Shown: positions 33,639 to 41,515 of the stretch, in pieces
Layout of the letters: each line of letters begins with the position of its first letter
Numbering within the stretch: the stretch's first letter is position 1
Translations under genes and position numbers: made by a program
Notes under the pieces: model-generated
Database searches by the model: none
What the model was told of the DNA's origin: nothing
What the model saw: only the letters and a program-made list of their open reading frames with translations
From: Lewinellaceae bacterium
Lineage (GTDB): Bacteria; Bacteroidota; Bacteroidia; Chitinophagales; Saprospiraceae
Direction of reading: 5' to 3'
Assembly (NCBI GenBank): GCA_020636445.1
Contig: JACJXV010000008.1
Location: forward strand, 30,154-94,153
DNA length: 64,000 bases

Positions 33639-34493
33639 ATGGAAATTTTTCAAAATGAAGCCTTCATGGCTAGTTTCAATCGTATTGCTGTTTTCTTGGG
33701 GATAGTGTTGGGAACGCTTATTCTGGGCTATATTTTTAACCGACTCTTCCGGCGGTTTATTATTCGGTCGACCCTGATCATGAATACAGACCCAACCAAT
33801 TATCAGTTCTTACGCCATTTTTTAACCGCTGTAGTTTACCTGATTGGGTTTAGTTTGGCTATTTATTCAGTTCCCAGTTTGCGTGCACTGGCGGGTTCCC
33901 TCCTGGCAGGTGCCGGGATCTTAGCTGTCGCGATAGGTTTTGCCTCGCAACAGGCACTAAGCAATATTGTCAGTGGTTTGTTTATTGTCGTGTTTAAACC
34001 CTTTCGCGTTAACGATCGCCTGCGGATTCGGGATACGCTTACGGGCGTTGTCGAAGATATTACCTTGCGGCATACGGTAATTCGGGATTTTGAAAATCGC
34101 CGGATTATTATTCCCAATACGGTCATTAGTAATGAAGTCATCATCAATGCCGACTTTTTGGACGATAAAATCTGCAAGTGGTTTGAAATAAATATTACCC
34201 TGGATTCGGATGTGATCCTGGCAAAAACGATCCTCCGGGAAGAAGCACTGAAACATCCACTACGACTGGATATTCGTACCGAGGAGGAAATCGAGGCCGG
34301 AAAAGAAGAATTGCAAGTTCGACTGATCAATATCACCCCTTACGCAATGACACTACGGGCCTGGATTTGGGCCAAGGACAGTGCCGATGCTTTCACCCTC
34401 AATTGCGATTTACTGGAGTCGGTTAAAGCCCGCTTTGAGGCTGCGGGCATTCATATTCCCAATCTGGGTGTTCTTCTTGATCGACCGGTGTGA
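33639..34493 (+). CDS. Small-conductance mechanosensitive channel (MscS family)
   Basis: A 284-residue MscS-type channel that releases solutes under hypo-osmotic tension. Three membrane helices are visible (VFLGIVLGTLILGYI; LTAVVYLIGFSLAIYSV; the pore-lining TM3). TM3 carries the Gly/Ala-packed GSLLAGAGILAVAIGFASQQ and leads into NIVSGLFIVVFKPFRVND and the cytoplasmic beta domain (RHTVIRDFENRRIIIPN). I use the ATG at 33639 rather than a TTG six codons earlier. Length is as for E. coli MscS (286). Monocistronic. Confidence 0.95.
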   Translation: MEIFQNEAFMASFNRIAVFLGIVLGTLILGYIFNRLFRRFIIRSTLIMNTDPTNYQFLRHFLTAVVYLIGFSLAIYSVPSLRALAGSLLAGAGILAVAIGFASQQALSNIVSGLFIVVFKPFRVNDRLRIRDTLTGVVEDITLRHTVIRDFENRRIIIPNTVISNEVIINADFLDDKICKWFEINITLDSDVILAKTILREEALKHPLRLDIRTEEEIEAGKEELQVRLINITPYAMTLRAWIWAKDSADAFTLNCDLLESVKARFEAAGIHIPNLGVLLDRPV

Positions 34494-34776
34494 ATTTAAT
34501 CATGCCTAACCTTTGACAATCGTCATTTCCACGGGTTGGGAAATTTAATACCTTTTGGGGGTTAATGATTGTGACCTGCGACAAATATATGGTAGGCCTA
34601 TCGACCTGTATTGAGCAAGGTTGACCTGGTCAATACGGCTTCAGATACAGTGGTTTACGGTCCTTTTAGTTGTGGATTATGCTAAACTGTTTTGTGCTGC
34701 CGAGGCCACCTGTTCGGAATACCAGGGCACTCATTTTCACTTGCGCGATTTTTCATTGTGTTAAAATATTCTTCCC

Positions 34777-35151
34777 ATGACACCAGTCGTTTCTTCTGAT
34801 CCCATTTCTATTCACCAGGAGCACCAGGTATGGCTCAGTCAGCTGGATTTCTACCAGGATGAGGTCAAAATCTTCCAGAATGAGCTTGCTCAGGTAGTAC
34901 GGAAAAACCTCACAGGATTGTCCGTGCTGGAGCACGTTAATGAATACCGTCGTATTCTACTAAAAAAGCTGGAAGCTATTGATGGGTTTCGGCAGCAAAT
35001 CTCGCTGCATGAAAAAGCACTTTGGGAAAGCAATACACCTTTGGAGGTAGAGCAGGACCACGGGCGGATAAAGAATAGCCTCGGCGATTTCGTGAGTGAA
35101 TTCGAGGGGTTCAAAAAATTATTCCGCCGGTTTGTTTCCCGGAATGATTAG
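34777..35151 (+). CDS. Hypothetical coiled-coil protein, 124 aa
   Basis: A 124-residue, highly charged, almost wholly helical soluble protein: WLSQLDFYQDEVKIFQNELA, an NEYRRILLKKLEAIDGFRQQ stretch and FVSEFEGFKKLFRRFVSRND. The heptad pattern suggests coiled-coil dimerisation. No family recognised. It stands alone between mscS and a repeat-rich spacer. Coding is likely from the consistent amphipathic design. Confidence 0.65.
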   Translation: MTPVVSSDPISIHQEHQVWLSQLDFYQDEVKIFQNELAQVVRKNLTGLSVLEHVNEYRRILLKKLEAIDGFRQQISLHEKALWESNTPLEVEQDHGRIKNSLGDFVSEFEGFKKLFRRFVSRND

Positions 35152-35194
35152 CGGTTCTTCCCTCCGCTAGCTAAACAGGTGAATGGGCTGGCCA

Positions 35195-35532
35195 CAAGTG
35201 TTTTGTCAACCAAGAAAATAAAGGTTTTCGATAGTGAAACTGACCGCTAGCGGACTTAGAAATTAGAAATTGGAAGCCAGACACGATTTCCAATTTCTAA
35301 TTTCTAAGAGCGTGTTTGGGATTTACCCTTTGGACTGCAAATGGCCATGATTTGAACCTCACGGCAGCCTTTTCTCGCTCCGTAGCGCTGCTACGAACCT
35401 CAAAAATGGCTTTGTGAGAACCAAATCCTGAACATTTTCGTCTTCAAAAGCAAATCCCAAACACGCTCTAATTTGAGCATCTGTCAGCATCACCATTACC
35501 AACTTTTATTATTAAAGTTGACATAGCACTAG
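35195..35532. repeat. Element with A-like ends, interrupted by MITE-like element B
   Basis: Ends CAAGTGTTTTGTCAA (35195-35209) and TTGACATAGCACTAG (35518-35532) resemble those of element A. Taking out 35308-35468 and one TAA leaves 174 bp, close to the 177 and 180 bp of the other copies. The interior differs from them and carries a 20-bp arm hairpin of TTAGAAA heptamers (35255-35307). Confidence 0.6.
35308..35468. mobile_element. MITE-like element B, 161 bp, with TAA target duplication
   Basis: Perfect 17-bp terminal inverted repeats GAGCGTGTTTGGGATTT (35308-35324) and its complement (35452-35468), flanked on both sides by TAA (35305-35307, 35469-35471). No protein coding. A 3-bp TNA target and GAG ends are typical of IS5-group (IS1031-like) elements, so a non-autonomous relative is likely. 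Confidence 0.8.
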
Positions 35533-35599
35533 CCATTGTGGGAATGGGCATTTACCTGCCACCAAAACATTGTGGTGAGCAAGCGTTTGTCGGTTGATG

Positions 35600-35649
35600 T
35601 CCTGACGCCATTGGGTTAGAAAAAATGCTATGCGCCAATGGCGTCAGGA
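35600..35649. repeat. Strong stem-loop, 15-bp perfect stem
   Basis: TCCTGACGCCATTGG pairs with CCAATGGCGTCAGGA around a 20-nt A/T-rich loop, about 225 bp before the DUF4407 start. No U-run. Confidence 0.75.
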
Positions 35650-35873
35650 TATCCGATACCTTTCACAGACGATTTCAAAAGCGATGCATGGGCAAAACTT
35701 TGCTACCTCGAGCTCTTGGAAGTAGCATATTTCCCCTCAATTCGCTGTTTAGCCTAATTTCGTCGAAAAAACTTTCCTTACCCATACTTTGCAGGTAAAT
35801 CGCAGCGTATTGCCTCTATCTTTACTTGCTTAAAAGTAAAGGCAAACTTTATACGCTTACGTAAAATCACCCG

Positions 35874-37250
35874 ATGCGTCAACGGTTGTATAATTTCTTT
35901 ATCTGGTGTGCAGGTGCCGACCGCGATTTGCTTGAGCGATGTGGTCGTTCCGAACATATTAAGCAGGCTGGTTACGGTGGACTTGTTCTTATTCCGGCCA
36001 TCCTGGGAGCATGTTCCATGACTTATGCTGTTTCCACCCTTACGGATAATCCATGGGCCTATGCAGGTGCGGGGTTGGTTTGGGCCTGGGTCGTTTTTGT
36101 CTTTGACCGCTTCATTGTATCGACCTTTCGGAAATCCGAAAGCCCACGTAAGGATTTATTATCCATCCTGTTCTTTAGCCGATTGATTTTTGCAATTGGG
36201 ATAGGGATCATTGTTTCCCACCCATTGGTACTGTTGGTTTTCGATGAAAGCCTCCAGCAAGAGTTAGTCAAGATGAAAGAGGAAGGTATTAATACTGTTT
36301 ATGCAGAATACGAGGGAAAGATTAATGCGGTTCGTGGTCGTGACAGTCTGCTCAATGCTGAAATTGAATCCAAAGTCACCGAGCGGCAGTGTAAGGAGCG
36401 ACTTTTGTTGTTTGAAATGAGTGGGAAGGATACCACGCTGGTGTGCGGAACTACCTCCGGAATGAGGCAATACGGACCGCGGGCCCGGGAAATTAAAGAA
36501 GAAATTATCTACCTCAACGACGAAATTAACGAATTACGCGGGCGGAATTATGATAAAATTGGACTGAATGGTGCTGAAATTGCCCAGTTGCAGCAGGAAC
36601 GGGAAACGAAGCTTCAGCAGTTTAATGAAAAATTCAGTACAAATTATTTGGCACGGGAAATAGCCCTGGAACGGCTGCAAAAAGAACCTGTTGGTGGGCG
36701 TACGGTTCGCCTAACCATGTGGTTTTTGATAATCTTCTTTGTCCTGGTGGATATTCTCCCTGTTTCCTTTAAAGCGGCTGGCCGCCCTGGAGAATATGAC
36801 CGGCTACTGACCCTGGAGGCGGAAATACAACTCACCAGTTCTCCGGGATATGAACGCCAGCGGGAGGACCGGGTTCGGCAGGCACTGCTGGATCGCCTGG
36901 GAGAAAAACGAATTCGGGAAGGTCAGCAGGAAATTGATAGCTGGCAAGGTACTGACTTTGCTATGCTGCGGAATAAGGTTCAGGGATTCTTAAATGCGGA
37001 AGCCCCCTATACTTATCGGGCTGATACGCCGGATCCAGTCAGTAGCAATGCTTCATTGGCGCAGCAAGGATTTATTTTTGCCCGGTACCTGTTGTTTGCC
37101 CTGGTACAGAGTGCTATGCTATGGCTGCTCATCCGGGAAAACAGCTTCGTTTTACTGAGCATTCCTGTTTTTCTATTGCTGAACTATCTGGTACAATTTC
37201 TATTGCGGGCATTGGTGCCAGCCACCTTGCCTAAACAAAACCAAGCATGA
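35874..37250 (+). CDS. DUF4407 membrane protein
   Basis: 458 residues with the DUF4407 layout. The N-terminal motif WCAGADRDLLERCGRSEHIK is followed by helices near 32-50, 62-80 and 100-125, a long periplasmic or cytoplasmic charged helical region (about 130-280: TERQCKERLLLFEMSGKDT, EIIYLNDEINELRGRNYDKI), another helix (WFLIIFFVLVDILPVSFKAA), and two terminal helices. Function unknown. The next gene overlaps by 4 bp and encodes a small single-helix membrane protein, so the two are likely partners. Confidence 0.9.
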   Translation: MRQRLYNFFIWCAGADRDLLERCGRSEHIKQAGYGGLVLIPAILGACSMTYAVSTLTDNPWAYAGAGLVWAWVVFVFDRFIVSTFRKSESPRKDLLSILFFSRLIFAIGIGIIVSHPLVLLVFDESLQQELVKMKEEGINTVYAEYEGKINAVRGRDSLLNAEIESKVTERQCKERLLLFEMSGKDTTLVCGTTSGMRQYGPRAREIKEEIIYLNDEINELRGRNYDKIGLNGAEIAQLQQERETKLQQFNEKFSTNYLAREIALERLQKEPVGGRTVRLTMWFLIIFFVLVDILPVSFKAAGRPGEYDRLLTLEAEIQLTSSPGYERQREDRVRQALLDRLGEKRIREGQQEIDSWQGTDFAMLRNKVQGFLNAEAPYTYRADTPDPVSSNASLAQQGFIFARYLLFALVQSAMLWLLIRENSFVLLSIPVFLLLNYLVQFLLRALVPATLPKQNQA

Positions 37251-37540
37251 GTCAACAACCGAATACTACGCCGATAAATGCGAATGCTCCGGCGACAGGC
37301 ACTTTAATGCAATTATTGGTCTTTCTCATAGTCCTCAACCTGGGAGCCTTGGGTGGGTTGCTTTATCTGCACAAGCAGGTCGATCAAAAACGCCAGCAGC
37401 TGGATGCCCGGGAAACAGAATGGGTGCGCGATTCTATTCGTAAAGCCACCATATTACCTCCGACGCTGGTGCCCGCAGCCACTGATACCATAACTACCAC
37501 CAGGCCAGTGGTAAATCGCGTAGTATCCCCGCAGATGTAA
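37247..37540 (+). CDS. Small membrane protein coupled to DUF4407
   Basis: 97 residues: a polar Asn/Thr/Ala N-terminus, one membrane helix (LMQLLVFLIVLNLGALGGLL), a short coiled stretch (KQVDQKRQQLDARETEWVRD) and a Pro/Thr/Val-rich tail. It overlaps the DUF4407 stop by 4 bp, so translation is coupled. It looks like a bitopic accessory protein of the DUF4407 protein; no family known to me. It ends 6 bp from the convergent lytT-type gene. Confidence 0.72.
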   Translation: MSQQPNTTPINANAPATGTLMQLLVFLIVLNLGALGGLLYLHKQVDQKRQQLDARETEWVRDSIRKATILPPTLVPAATDTITTTRPVVNRVVSPQM

Positions 37541-37545
37541 GGGTA

Positions 37546-38292
37546 TCAGTAGCCTAAAACTTTACCTACTTCACTTTTGTAACTGCGGCCAATAGGAAGT
37601 TCCTGGCCGTTGATTTCTACGTGGTTAGGTGAAAAAGCCTGGATCTTTTTAATGGCAACCAGAAACGAGCGGTGAATGCGCAAAAATTGGCCATCGGGCA
37701 ACTTTTGCTCCAGATAACTGATTTTCTGTTTGGTGACAATGCGCCGCCCTCCCAGGTGGATAATCACGTAATCCTTTAGGCTTTCGATGTAGAGAATGTC
37801 CATTAGGGGGACCTTGACCATCTTTTTATCAGCCCTGACGATAATATTCTCCATGCTACCCATGGGAAGGCTGTCGTCCGGAATATTAGCTACCGGAAGC
37901 GCATTCAGCACGGGACCGGCTGTGTTCGGCTTTTGTCCGATCTGGGAATAAGCCTTGCTTACGGCTTTTAAGAAACGACTGAAAGGGATTGGCTTGAGCA
38001 GATAATCCACTGCATCCAGTTCGAACGCTTCAATGGCATAATCCCGATAGGCAGTAGTGAAGATTACTTTCGGAGGGAACTGCAGGGTCTTGAGAAATTC
38101 AATCCCGTCTAATTTGGGCATTTGAATATCCAGGAATAACAAGTCGACTGGTTGTTGTTGAATGATCTCAAATGCTTCCAGCGCATTTTCGCAGCGCGCA
38201 ATCAACTCCAAGCCTTCTATCCGGTGGATATAGGACTCCAGGACATCCAGCGCCAAAGGCTCATCATCAACCAATAAACATCTTAATCGCAT
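37546..38292 (-). CDS. LytTR response regulator
   Basis: A 248-residue LytR/AlgR-type regulator. The receiver domain has its phospho-acceptor at D55 (LLFLDIQMPKLDG) and FTTAYRDYAIEAFELDAVDY with the switch Thr and Lys (LLKPIPFSRFL). The C-terminal LytTR DNA-binding domain runs from about 150 to 248 (VKVPLMDILYIESLKDYVII, LRIHRSFLVAIKKI). It lies about 200 bp downstream of its histidine kinase on the same strand. Such pairs often act on nearby exported-protein or transport genes; the target here is unknown. Confidence 0.94.
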   Translation of the reverse strand: MRLRCLLVDDEPLALDVLESYIHRIEGLELIARCENALEAFEIIQQQPVDLLFLDIQMPKLDGIEFLKTLQFPPKVIFTTAYRDYAIEAFELDAVDYLLKPIPFSRFLKAVSKAYSQIGQKPNTAGPVLNALPVANIPDDSLPMGSMENIIVRADKKMVKVPLMDILYIESLKDYVIIHLGGRRIVTKQKISYLEQKLPDGQFLRIHRSFLVAIKKIQAFSPNHVEINGQELPIGRSYKSEVGKVLGY

Positions 38293-38493
38293 AGCGTACG
38301 TATAACAAGGGAAAAGATACCAAAATTAAGCCGGTAATCTACGACTAGTCCTAATAAAAGGAACGAATGAAGGGATGTTGGGGTGTTGATTGTCGTAAAA
38401 GATACCTCAAGAACAGTATAAAAGTATGACTAGGGATTAGAGGCAAATCCAATCCCCGGGGAGATTTCCCGCAAGAGCACCTCGGTGTGATGG

Positions 38494-39630
38494 TTAAGAA
38501 GGAATGGAAACAGGTGTTTCGGGTTTAGGTAGTGGCGTATTTTCTTCTTTTTGGGTTAGAGGGATACGCAGTACAATCATGAAGGTATCCTCTTCATTGA
38601 AAACCTGGAGATCATATTTTTCCGGTCCGTAAATTAAATCGAGCCGGCGCCGGACGTTTCGCAGGCCGATTCCTTTCGTATATTCTTTTTCCTGGGAGCC
38701 GTTGTCATCCGGGCTACTGCTATTCTCTACCCGCAGGATCAATGTATCCTCTTTAACCCGCAGGTCGATGTGAATAAAGGCATCCTCCGTTTTTTTGCTG
38801 ACTCCATGCTTAAAAGCATTTTCAATGAAGGGCAACATCAGCAGGGGAGGCACTTGTTGATTTTGCACATCGCCAGTCAGGGTAAAATCCACCTCCAGGC
38901 GGTCGCTATACCGTAAGCGCTCCAATTCAATGAGGTTTTTGACCTGGTTGACCTCCTTGCGCAGTGAAATTCGGGGAACGTTGCAATCGTAGAGCATGTA
39001 GTCCAGCAGGTTGGATAGCTTCAGCACCACTTCAGCGGATCGTGGAGAGTTCTGCAGCGTCAGGCTGTATAGCGTATTTAGGGTGTTAAAGAGAAAATGG
39101 GGATGAATCTGGGCTTTCAGAAATTTTAGTTCAGCATCCAGTTTTTCCCGGCTTAACTCCTGGGCAATCTTCTCATTTTGGTAATTCCGCTTAATGAGTT
39201 TGATAGCCGCTGCGGCAAATACTATGGTGTACACGTTAGTGGTACGCTGTAAGGCTTTACCAAAGTGCAGCATAGGGTAGGTAGCGTAATCATAATTAGG
39301 AAGATACTTAGGCACATAATACAAGTGGATAATCCAGCGGTCAAGATATCCGATAGCAACGGCTACCAACAAAAACCAAATGGTAAAAGCCCAGTACCTT
39401 TTTTGATCCAGGAAGCGCGGTATTAACCAATAGAGGGTTAGATAGGTTGCCCCCATTTTGGTAGGCAGCGTACAAAAAACTTCAGTAAAACTTTGAAGGT
39501 AATTGTCCCGAAAACTGGCATAAGAAAGCGTGAAGTAGGCGAGGTATAGTACCCAAAACAGCACGTGACCAAGAATCCGGTTGCGAGGAAATAATAATCG
39601 CTCAAAATCGAGTTTGAATGTATTTGCCAT
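38494..39630 (-). CDS. LytS/YehU-type sensor histidine kinase
   Basis: A 378-residue kinase with several N-terminal membrane helices (about 15-125) and no clear periplasmic sensor. The phospho-accepting His is in KAQIHPHFLFNTLNTLYSL (His_kinase domain), and the GHKL ATPase follows (LLMLPFIENAFKHGVSK, GIGLRNVRRRLDLIYG). I start at ATG 39630 instead of a TTG four codons upstream. It is the partner of the LytTR regulator at 37546. Ligand unknown. Confidence 0.92.
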   Translation of the reverse strand: MANTFKLDFERLLFPRNRILGHVLFWVLYLAYFTLSYASFRDNYLQSFTEVFCTLPTKMGATYLTLYWLIPRFLDQKRYWAFTIWFLLVAVAIGYLDRWIIHLYYVPKYLPNYDYATYPMLHFGKALQRTTNVYTIVFAAAAIKLIKRNYQNEKIAQELSREKLDAELKFLKAQIHPHFLFNTLNTLYSLTLQNSPRSAEVVLKLSNLLDYMLYDCNVPRISLRKEVNQVKNLIELERLRYSDRLEVDFTLTGDVQNQQVPPLLMLPFIENAFKHGVSKKTEDAFIHIDLRVKEDTLILRVENSSSPDDNGSQEKEYTKGIGLRNVRRRLDLIYGPEKYDLQVFNEEDTFMIVLRIPLTQKEENTPLPKPETPVSIPS

Positions 39631-40012
39631 GGAATTTACCAACCTAAGTATGAATTACGAACCTGTGACAACCACCCAAATTACTATAAAGGACCTGAAA
39701 AATTAGCAATAGGCGATGAGTAACCGCAAAAAGAAGTTAAACAACCACCAAGATGGTGAGTTTGCCAGATCGCGGGAAATAGTTGCTTTTGCCTGAGTTC
39801 AGCAGGCGGTTTGCCGATTTCACCAAAATCAGATTATTAAAGACCTTAACTTAGACATGAAATAAGTTACAAGTGGATGTCGCCTGCTGCTTTTTCCAAA
39901 AGGAGTTTCAACGGCATCGTTCCAGGTTTTGTTTGTTTCCATGCGGGAGTGGATTTTAGCAACTATCTACATCAATATGTTTATCTCCGGAGCAATGATG
40001 CCTGGAGAGGTT

Positions 40013-40051
40013 GAAAAAGCGCCGAAACCGCAAGATTTCGTGCGCTTTTTC
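40013..40051. terminator. Terminator-like hairpin
   Basis: Ten-bp stem GAAAAAGCGC / GCGCTTTTTC with an inner CGAAA/TTTCG pairing. It has T-runs within both stem ends and lies 131 bp past the ZIP stop on minus. Confidence 0.65.
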
Positions 40052-40152
40052 ACATTTTATTAAGGGTTTTTATTAAACATTCAGGCGACTTAGTCGTTTG
40101 AAAAGAGTAAAATCCCAGTAAGAGTTATTGTTTTTTCATACTAATCCAGTTT

Positions 40153-40176
40153 GCCGGTCTGCTTTGCACGACCGGC
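40153..40176 (+). terminator. U-tract terminator facing plus
   Basis: GCCGGTC / GACCGGC stem, 10-nt loop, followed by TTTTTTTA on plus. It is only 6 bp from the convergent ZIP stop; which transcript it ends is unclear. Confidence 0.6.
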
Positions 40177-40181
40177 TTTTT

Positions 40182-41006
40182 TTATCCCAAAGCGACGTCC
40201 AGGGTCATCATTAAACTAAATCCTACCAGGGTGGACATGGTTACCAGGTCCGTATTACCAGCCAGATGTGCTTCGGGGATAAGCTCCTCTACTACCACAT
40301 AGATCATTGCCCCGGCGGCAAAAGCTAAGGCGTAAGGCAGAATAGGCTGCATTATAAGAACAGCAGCAGCTCCAATTACCCCGGCGATAGGTTCAACTAT
40401 TCCTGACATCTGCCCATAAAAAAAGGCCCGACGTCGGGGCATACCTTCCCGGCGCAGGGGAACCGATACAGCAGTACCTTCCGGAAAGTTTTGCAGGCCA
40501 ATACCAATAGCTAAGGCTACGGCCGCCCCCAGGCTCGCAGAGTCGAATCCGGCAGCAACAGCACCAAAAGCGACGCCGACGGCCAGGCCTTCCGGGATAT
40601 TATGCAGGGTTATTGCCAGAACCAGTAATACGCTGCGCCGCCAGCTGGTAGGAACACCCTCCGCTTTGCCCATATCAAATCCCAGGTGCAGGTGGGGCAG
40701 GTATTGGTCAATCAGGCGCAGAAACAAACCACCGCCCAAAAAACCAATCAGCGGGGGGAGCCATTTGGGCAGGGAACTTACCTCTTCACTCAGCGCAATG
40801 GCCGGGGCCAGTAATGACCAAAAGCTGGCTGCAATCATTACGCCTGCAGCAAAGCCTAACATGGCATCAAGTACTTTTTGGTTGATCACCCGGAAGAAAA
40901 ATACCAGGGCTGCACCCAGCGCGGTAACTCCCCAGGTAAATAGGGTGGCGATGAGGGCTTGAACCACCGGGTGAAATTGGCCGATCCAGTCAATGATTGA
41001 ATTCAT
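40182..41006 (-). CDS. ZIP family divalent metal transporter
   Basis: A 274-residue ZIP/ZupT-type transporter (zinc, also Fe/Mn/Co in ZupT). About eight helices; the metal-path motifs are TLHNIPEGLAVG (TM4) and GLQNFPEGTAVSV (TM5), with a His-rich loop (YLPHLHLGFDMG) near the variable region. VVVEELIPEAHLAGN near TM7 also fits. No metal regulator is adjacent and I saw no convincing metalloregulator box upstream. Single gene. Confidence 0.92.
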   Translation of the reverse strand: MNSIIDWIGQFHPVVQALIATLFTWGVTALGAALVFFFRVINQKVLDAMLGFAAGVMIAASFWSLLAPAIALSEEVSSLPKWLPPLIGFLGGGLFLRLIDQYLPHLHLGFDMGKAEGVPTSWRRSVLLVLAITLHNIPEGLAVGVAFGAVAAGFDSASLGAAVALAIGIGLQNFPEGTAVSVPLRREGMPRRRAFFYGQMSGIVEPIAGVIGAAAVLIMQPILPYALAFAAGAMIYVVVEELIPEAHLAGNTDLVTMSTLVGFSLMMTLDVALG

Positions 41007-41080
41007 GAGTTAGTTAAATTTATTTTTAGACTAGCAAAAATATGAATTTAATTAGACTTGTCGTCCTTTTTTATTAGCTA

Positions 41081-41120
41081 AGCAGTGAGCAGTGAGCAGT
41101 GAGCAGTGAGCAGTGAGCAG
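41081..41120. repeat. AGCAGTG heptamer tandem repeat
   Basis: 40 bp, 5.7 perfect copies of a 7-bp unit; its complement CACTGCT recurs in 46525-46733 and a short run occurs at 54706-54727. Confidence 0.9.
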
Positions 41121-41470
41121 GCAGAACGTCTGTCTGTATCTTTTCGGTTCTTGCGAGGTCATCTAGTGCGGTGTGAAGGTTGAAGCGTAAAGAGACTCGC
41201 TTCTGTGCAAAATCATTTTGGGGCGATGGCGGCATATTCGCCTTGGGAGACCACGGGAACAATTTTACAAAATCCTGTACTTGGTCGCGTAGGGATCCAA
41301 TCTCGTTAGGAAACAGAACGTTGTTAAAAAAGCGTGCTGTAAGTATGCAACGAAGGCCTCTCCAAATGATTAGGCAGGTCGGATCGCAGATACTTGCCTA
41401 TGCGTAAGTACCGCATTATGGTGGGTAGAGCAAAAATGAAGTAAAAAGAAGCCCATCCTGAAGCGGGAAA

Positions 41471-41512
41471 AAGCAAAAGGCCCCCGGTGTTTCTTCCGGG
41501 GGCCTTTTGCTT
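41471..41512. terminator. Strong bidirectional terminator after the DEAD-box gene
   Basis: 17-bp perfect stem AAGCAAAAGGCCCCCGG with an 8-nt loop; A/T runs in both arms serve either strand. It lies 4 bp from the helicase stop. Confidence 0.85.
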
Positions 41513-41515
41513 ATG

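Larger units (their letters stand above)
35152..35873. other. 722-bp gap with nested repeats and a strong hairpin
   Basis: Holds a 338-bp compound element (35195-35532) made of one element split by another (35308-35468), a 15-bp stem-loop (35600-35649) and the presumed promoter of the DUF4407 gene. No gene. Confidence 0.75.
39631..40181. other. 551-bp gap with two terminator hairpins
   Basis: It separates the kinase (start) from the ZIP gene (end). Two stem-loops (40013-40051, 40153-40176) are listed separately. The region 39880-40150 ends in a plus-strand U-tract terminator with no plus-strand gene before it, so a small RNA is possible but unsupported otherwise. A 26-codon frame at 39717 is too weak to call. 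Confidence 0.5.
41007..41515. other. 509-bp gap between ZIP and helicase genes
   Basis: Contains a 7-bp tandem repeat (41081-41120) and the strong helicase terminator (41471-41512). The rest (41121-41460) shows no coding or structured signal I can defend. Confidence 0.6.

Noticed and set aside
33863..34336. 157-codon minus-strand frame opposite mscS
   Set aside because: Shadow of the MscS gene; low-complexity Ser/Arg/Ile composition.
41007..41080. DtxR/Zur-like box upstream of the ZIP gene (TTTTTAGACTAGCAAAAA)
   Set aside because: Only the A/T flanks are symmetric; the core does not form an inverted repeat.
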